This document shows positions 62,698 to 64,000 of a stretch of DNA of 64,000 nucleotides, in pieces. The stretch covers positions 29,542 through 93,541 of the forward strand of contig CABYND010000008.1 in NCBI GenBank assembly GCA_902520195.1, read 5' to 3'. This stretch comes from Halieaceae bacterium. Lineage in GTDB: Bacteria > Pseudomonadota > Gammaproteobacteria > Pseudomonadales > Halieaceae. Every line of letters starts with the position of its first letter. The first letter of the stretch is position 1. The notes under the pieces were generated by a model. The model saw nothing but the letters and a program-made list of their open reading frames with translations, was not told the DNA's origin and did not search any database. Made by a program: the position numbers and the translations under genes.

Positions 62698-63171
62698 TTA
62701 CTCAATTACCCTAACGAGTCTGGCGATTTTTGAGTATTGTAGGGCCTTGGGTATTTTCCTCCCCCGCGCTGCTGTCACCACAGTGACATCTGCCTCGATG
62801 ACTACACCATTGAACAGCGACATTGGTATTCGATCTTTCCGATTGGGCTGGTGGTAAAACAAGGTATGAATCTCTCGGAGCAGATCGCCTTTTTTACTCG
62901 CCGAGAAGTTTCCGTGCTGACCCGCTTTGCCGTGAAATCTGAGTACGTTGTAGTACCTCGGGAGGCGCACCCCAAAATATTCGCCGAAAGAAACGATGGA
63001 GAAATCGAGGATGAGCTTGTGCGCTTTGTTAAACATCAGTGCTGTTCTGTAGTCGTCTAGCATCACCCTGTAGCGCCCCGGAGCGACTAGGGGTGGAATG
63101 TCGTCAGCGACCTTAAAATCTCCCCCAAACGATTTCTCTTGCCTTCCTTCCGCGGGGGTTACCGCAGTCAC
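62698..63171 (-). CDS. Mobile-element-associated hypothetical protein
   Basis: 157 residues from GTG 63171, with GGAG seven bases upstream. It overlaps the AlpA stop by four bases (GTGA), so it is translationally coupled. Features are APGRYRVMLDDYRTALMF, a beta-rich middle (LILDFSIVSFGEYFGVRLPRYY) and basic ends. Similar proteins are common next to AlpA regulators in integrated elements, but I know no function. Confidence 0.65.
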   Translation of the reverse strand: MTAVTPAEGRQEKSFGGDFKVADDIPPLVAPGRYRVMLDDYRTALMFNKAHKLILDFSIVSFGEYFGVRLPRYYNVLRFHGKAGQHGNFSASKKGDLLREIHTLFYHQPNRKDRIPMSLFNGVVIEADVTVVTAARGRKIPKALQYSKIARLVRVIE

Positions 63172-63374
63172 AGTGTTGCTCCTTGTTCCTTGGATGACTC
63201 GTTAATGCGTTGTTCGATCCAATCATCGATATCTGAGTCGATCCACCCGACCGATCTCTCACCCAGCTTCACTGTTCTAGGGAACTGCCCTCTAGACATG
63301 CGTAAATAGATGGTTGAGCGGCTCAGACCGACCTTGGCTCGAACATCGGGAAGTCTTAAGAATCTACAAGTCAT
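63168..63374 (-). CDS. alpA: AlpA-family regulator/excisionase-like protein
   Basis: 68 residues from ATG 63374, with GAGG nine bases upstream. MerR-like winged helix-turn-helix: FLRLPDVRAKVGLSRSTIYLRMSRGQFPRTVKLGERSVGWIDSDIDDWIEQRI is the full AlpA pattern (here read as several adjoining motifs: LPDVRAKVGLSRSTIY, FPRTVKLGERSVGW, IDDWIEQR). AlpA proteins activate integrase genes and promote excision of prophage-like elements. No integrase is in view, so it may lie beyond the right edge. Confidence 0.9.
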   Translation of the reverse strand: MTCRFLRLPDVRAKVGLSRSTIYLRMSRGQFPRTVKLGERSVGWIDSDIDDWIEQRINESSKEQGATL

Positions 63375-63471
63375 GTTGGAACTACCTCGTCGTGAGTGGA
63401 ACATGACTGGATTCTTATGCGACCGTGCCCACGGGTCATGGGGTGAGAATTAGTCGTTTATCTACCCCTTG

Positions 63472-63963
63472 TTAGGAAAATCGCCGAATCGCGTTGATGA
63501 CAACGTCAGTCGATACGGCCCTTACGTGCTTCGCGTCAGCAGATGCTTCGCTAGTGATTGTGGCGGCGGTATCTCGCGTCGCCAACTCGTTGTTCGTATA
63601 TAGCTGTAAGCCAAATTGAGCCGAAACTTCTCGAGCGCAAGTGTTGAGTCGATAGTCACGCAGGTATGTGTCGTCGCTGCTTCGGCCTCGCTTGCTCAGC
63701 CGTGATCGCTTTCCTTCCAGAACGTCGGCAGCATAATGCGCAATCTCCTCTGGTAAGGGCGAACCCTCCCTCAAGCTAGAGGCGGCCACCAGCATCAACG
63801 TGTCATGTGCGTTACTGTCTGGATTCTCAACTGCGGCACACAGTGCGGCGCCCACCTGATGCAATGCGTCTTGGGTAATGGGAGCAAAGCGGTGGAGGAG
63901 TTCGTCAAACTCCAAGTCGAGCAGTTCGACTGCGAACTTTTTGATGGAATCAGTCTCTGCCAT
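63472..63963 (-). CDS. Hypothetical protein upstream of AlpA
   Basis: 163 residues from ATG 63963; a TTG seven codons upstream is possible. Helical throughout: KKFAVELLDLEFDELLHRFAP, DTLMLVAASSLREG and LPEEIAHYAADVLEGK. A basic segment (KRSRLSKRGRSSD) lies mid-protein. No known domain. It is 97 bp upstream of alpA on the same strand and probably belongs to the same mobile element. Confidence 0.6.
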   Translation of the reverse strand: MAETDSIKKFAVELLDLEFDELLHRFAPITQDALHQVGAALCAAVENPDSNAHDTLMLVAASSLREGSPLPEEIAHYAADVLEGKRSRLSKRGRSSDDTYLRDYRLNTCAREVSAQFGLQLYTNNELATRDTAATITSEASADAKHVRAVSTDVVINAIRRFS

Positions 63964-64000
63964 AGACCCGTGTCTCTTCTGCAAGGGAGGGCAAGTTGGC

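Noticed and set aside
1..64000. CRISPR array, rRNA genes or IS elements with transposase
   Set aside because: I saw no regularly spaced direct repeats with unique spacers, no rRNA-like sequence and no transposase frame.

Overview
The window looks like a chromosomal stretch of a marine, aerobic gammaproteobacterium. It carries Gram-negative envelope genes (waaA, kdkA, an LpxL-type acyltransferase, a TonB-dependent receptor), a cyanide-insensitive alternative oxidase, a cytochrome P450 and a phytanoyl-CoA-type dioxygenase. The mix suggests the Halieaceae (OM60/NOR5) or a relative. That placement is inference and no 16S gene is present.

0-16 kb has a phosphate and membrane-lipid theme. A PlcP/LpxH-family metallophosphoesterase, DgkA and a PAP2 phosphatase - glycosyltransferase - UDP-glucose dehydrogenase operon could together trade phospholipid head groups for (glucuronosyl) glycolipids. 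Next come two decayed genes, then a TonB-dependent receptor with a secreted two-repeat lipoprotein. The receptor promoter carries six PhoB-type heptamers at exact 11-bp spacing. A second array of seven lies at 12.5 kb. A Pit phosphate transporter and its DUF47 partner follow at 14-16 kb.

16-27 kb is ordinary chromosome: P450, SOUL heme protein, cysteine synthase, YdjM-like membrane protein, ArsC, alpha/beta hydrolases, a beta-hydroxyacid dehydrogenase, an MBL hydrolase and a PhyH dioxygenase. One alpha/beta hydrolase is split by a one-base frameshift.

27-39 kb is an LPS region: a malonyl-CoA-synthetase-like ligase, an O-antigen ligase flanked by ~400-bp direct repeats of the ligase gene's 3' end, two GT2 enzymes, a GT9 heptosyltransferase-type enzyme, Kdo kinase, Kdo transferase, a lipid A acyltransferase and a PagL-like deacylase. 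An alternative oxidase follows.

40.3-51.7 kb looks like an inserted island. Both ends carry a sequence like the 3' end of a tRNA or tmRNA gene. Inside are four large TPR proteins, two ending in SAM methyltransferases and two in PAPS sulfotransferases. The outermost two share a 128-bp inverted repeat that covers their start codons and N-terminal module.

51.8-56.8 kb is a cassette-like stretch of small secreted or membrane proteins separated by five same-orientation copies of an unrecognised ~35-60-bp repeat. Two operons there also share an almost identical 44-bp upstream element. 57-64 kb is a second accessory region: a split-looking hydrolase with an apparent ATA start, a strongly folded candidate 5'-leader RNA, a nuclease-helicase fusion with seven helicase-associated repeats (possible defence gene), and an AlpA-type regulator operon at the edge.

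The best candidates for undescribed biology are the invertible-looking TPR enzyme island, the 51.8-56.8 kb repeat/cassette array, the leader RNA at 58.1 kb and the nuclease-helicase.
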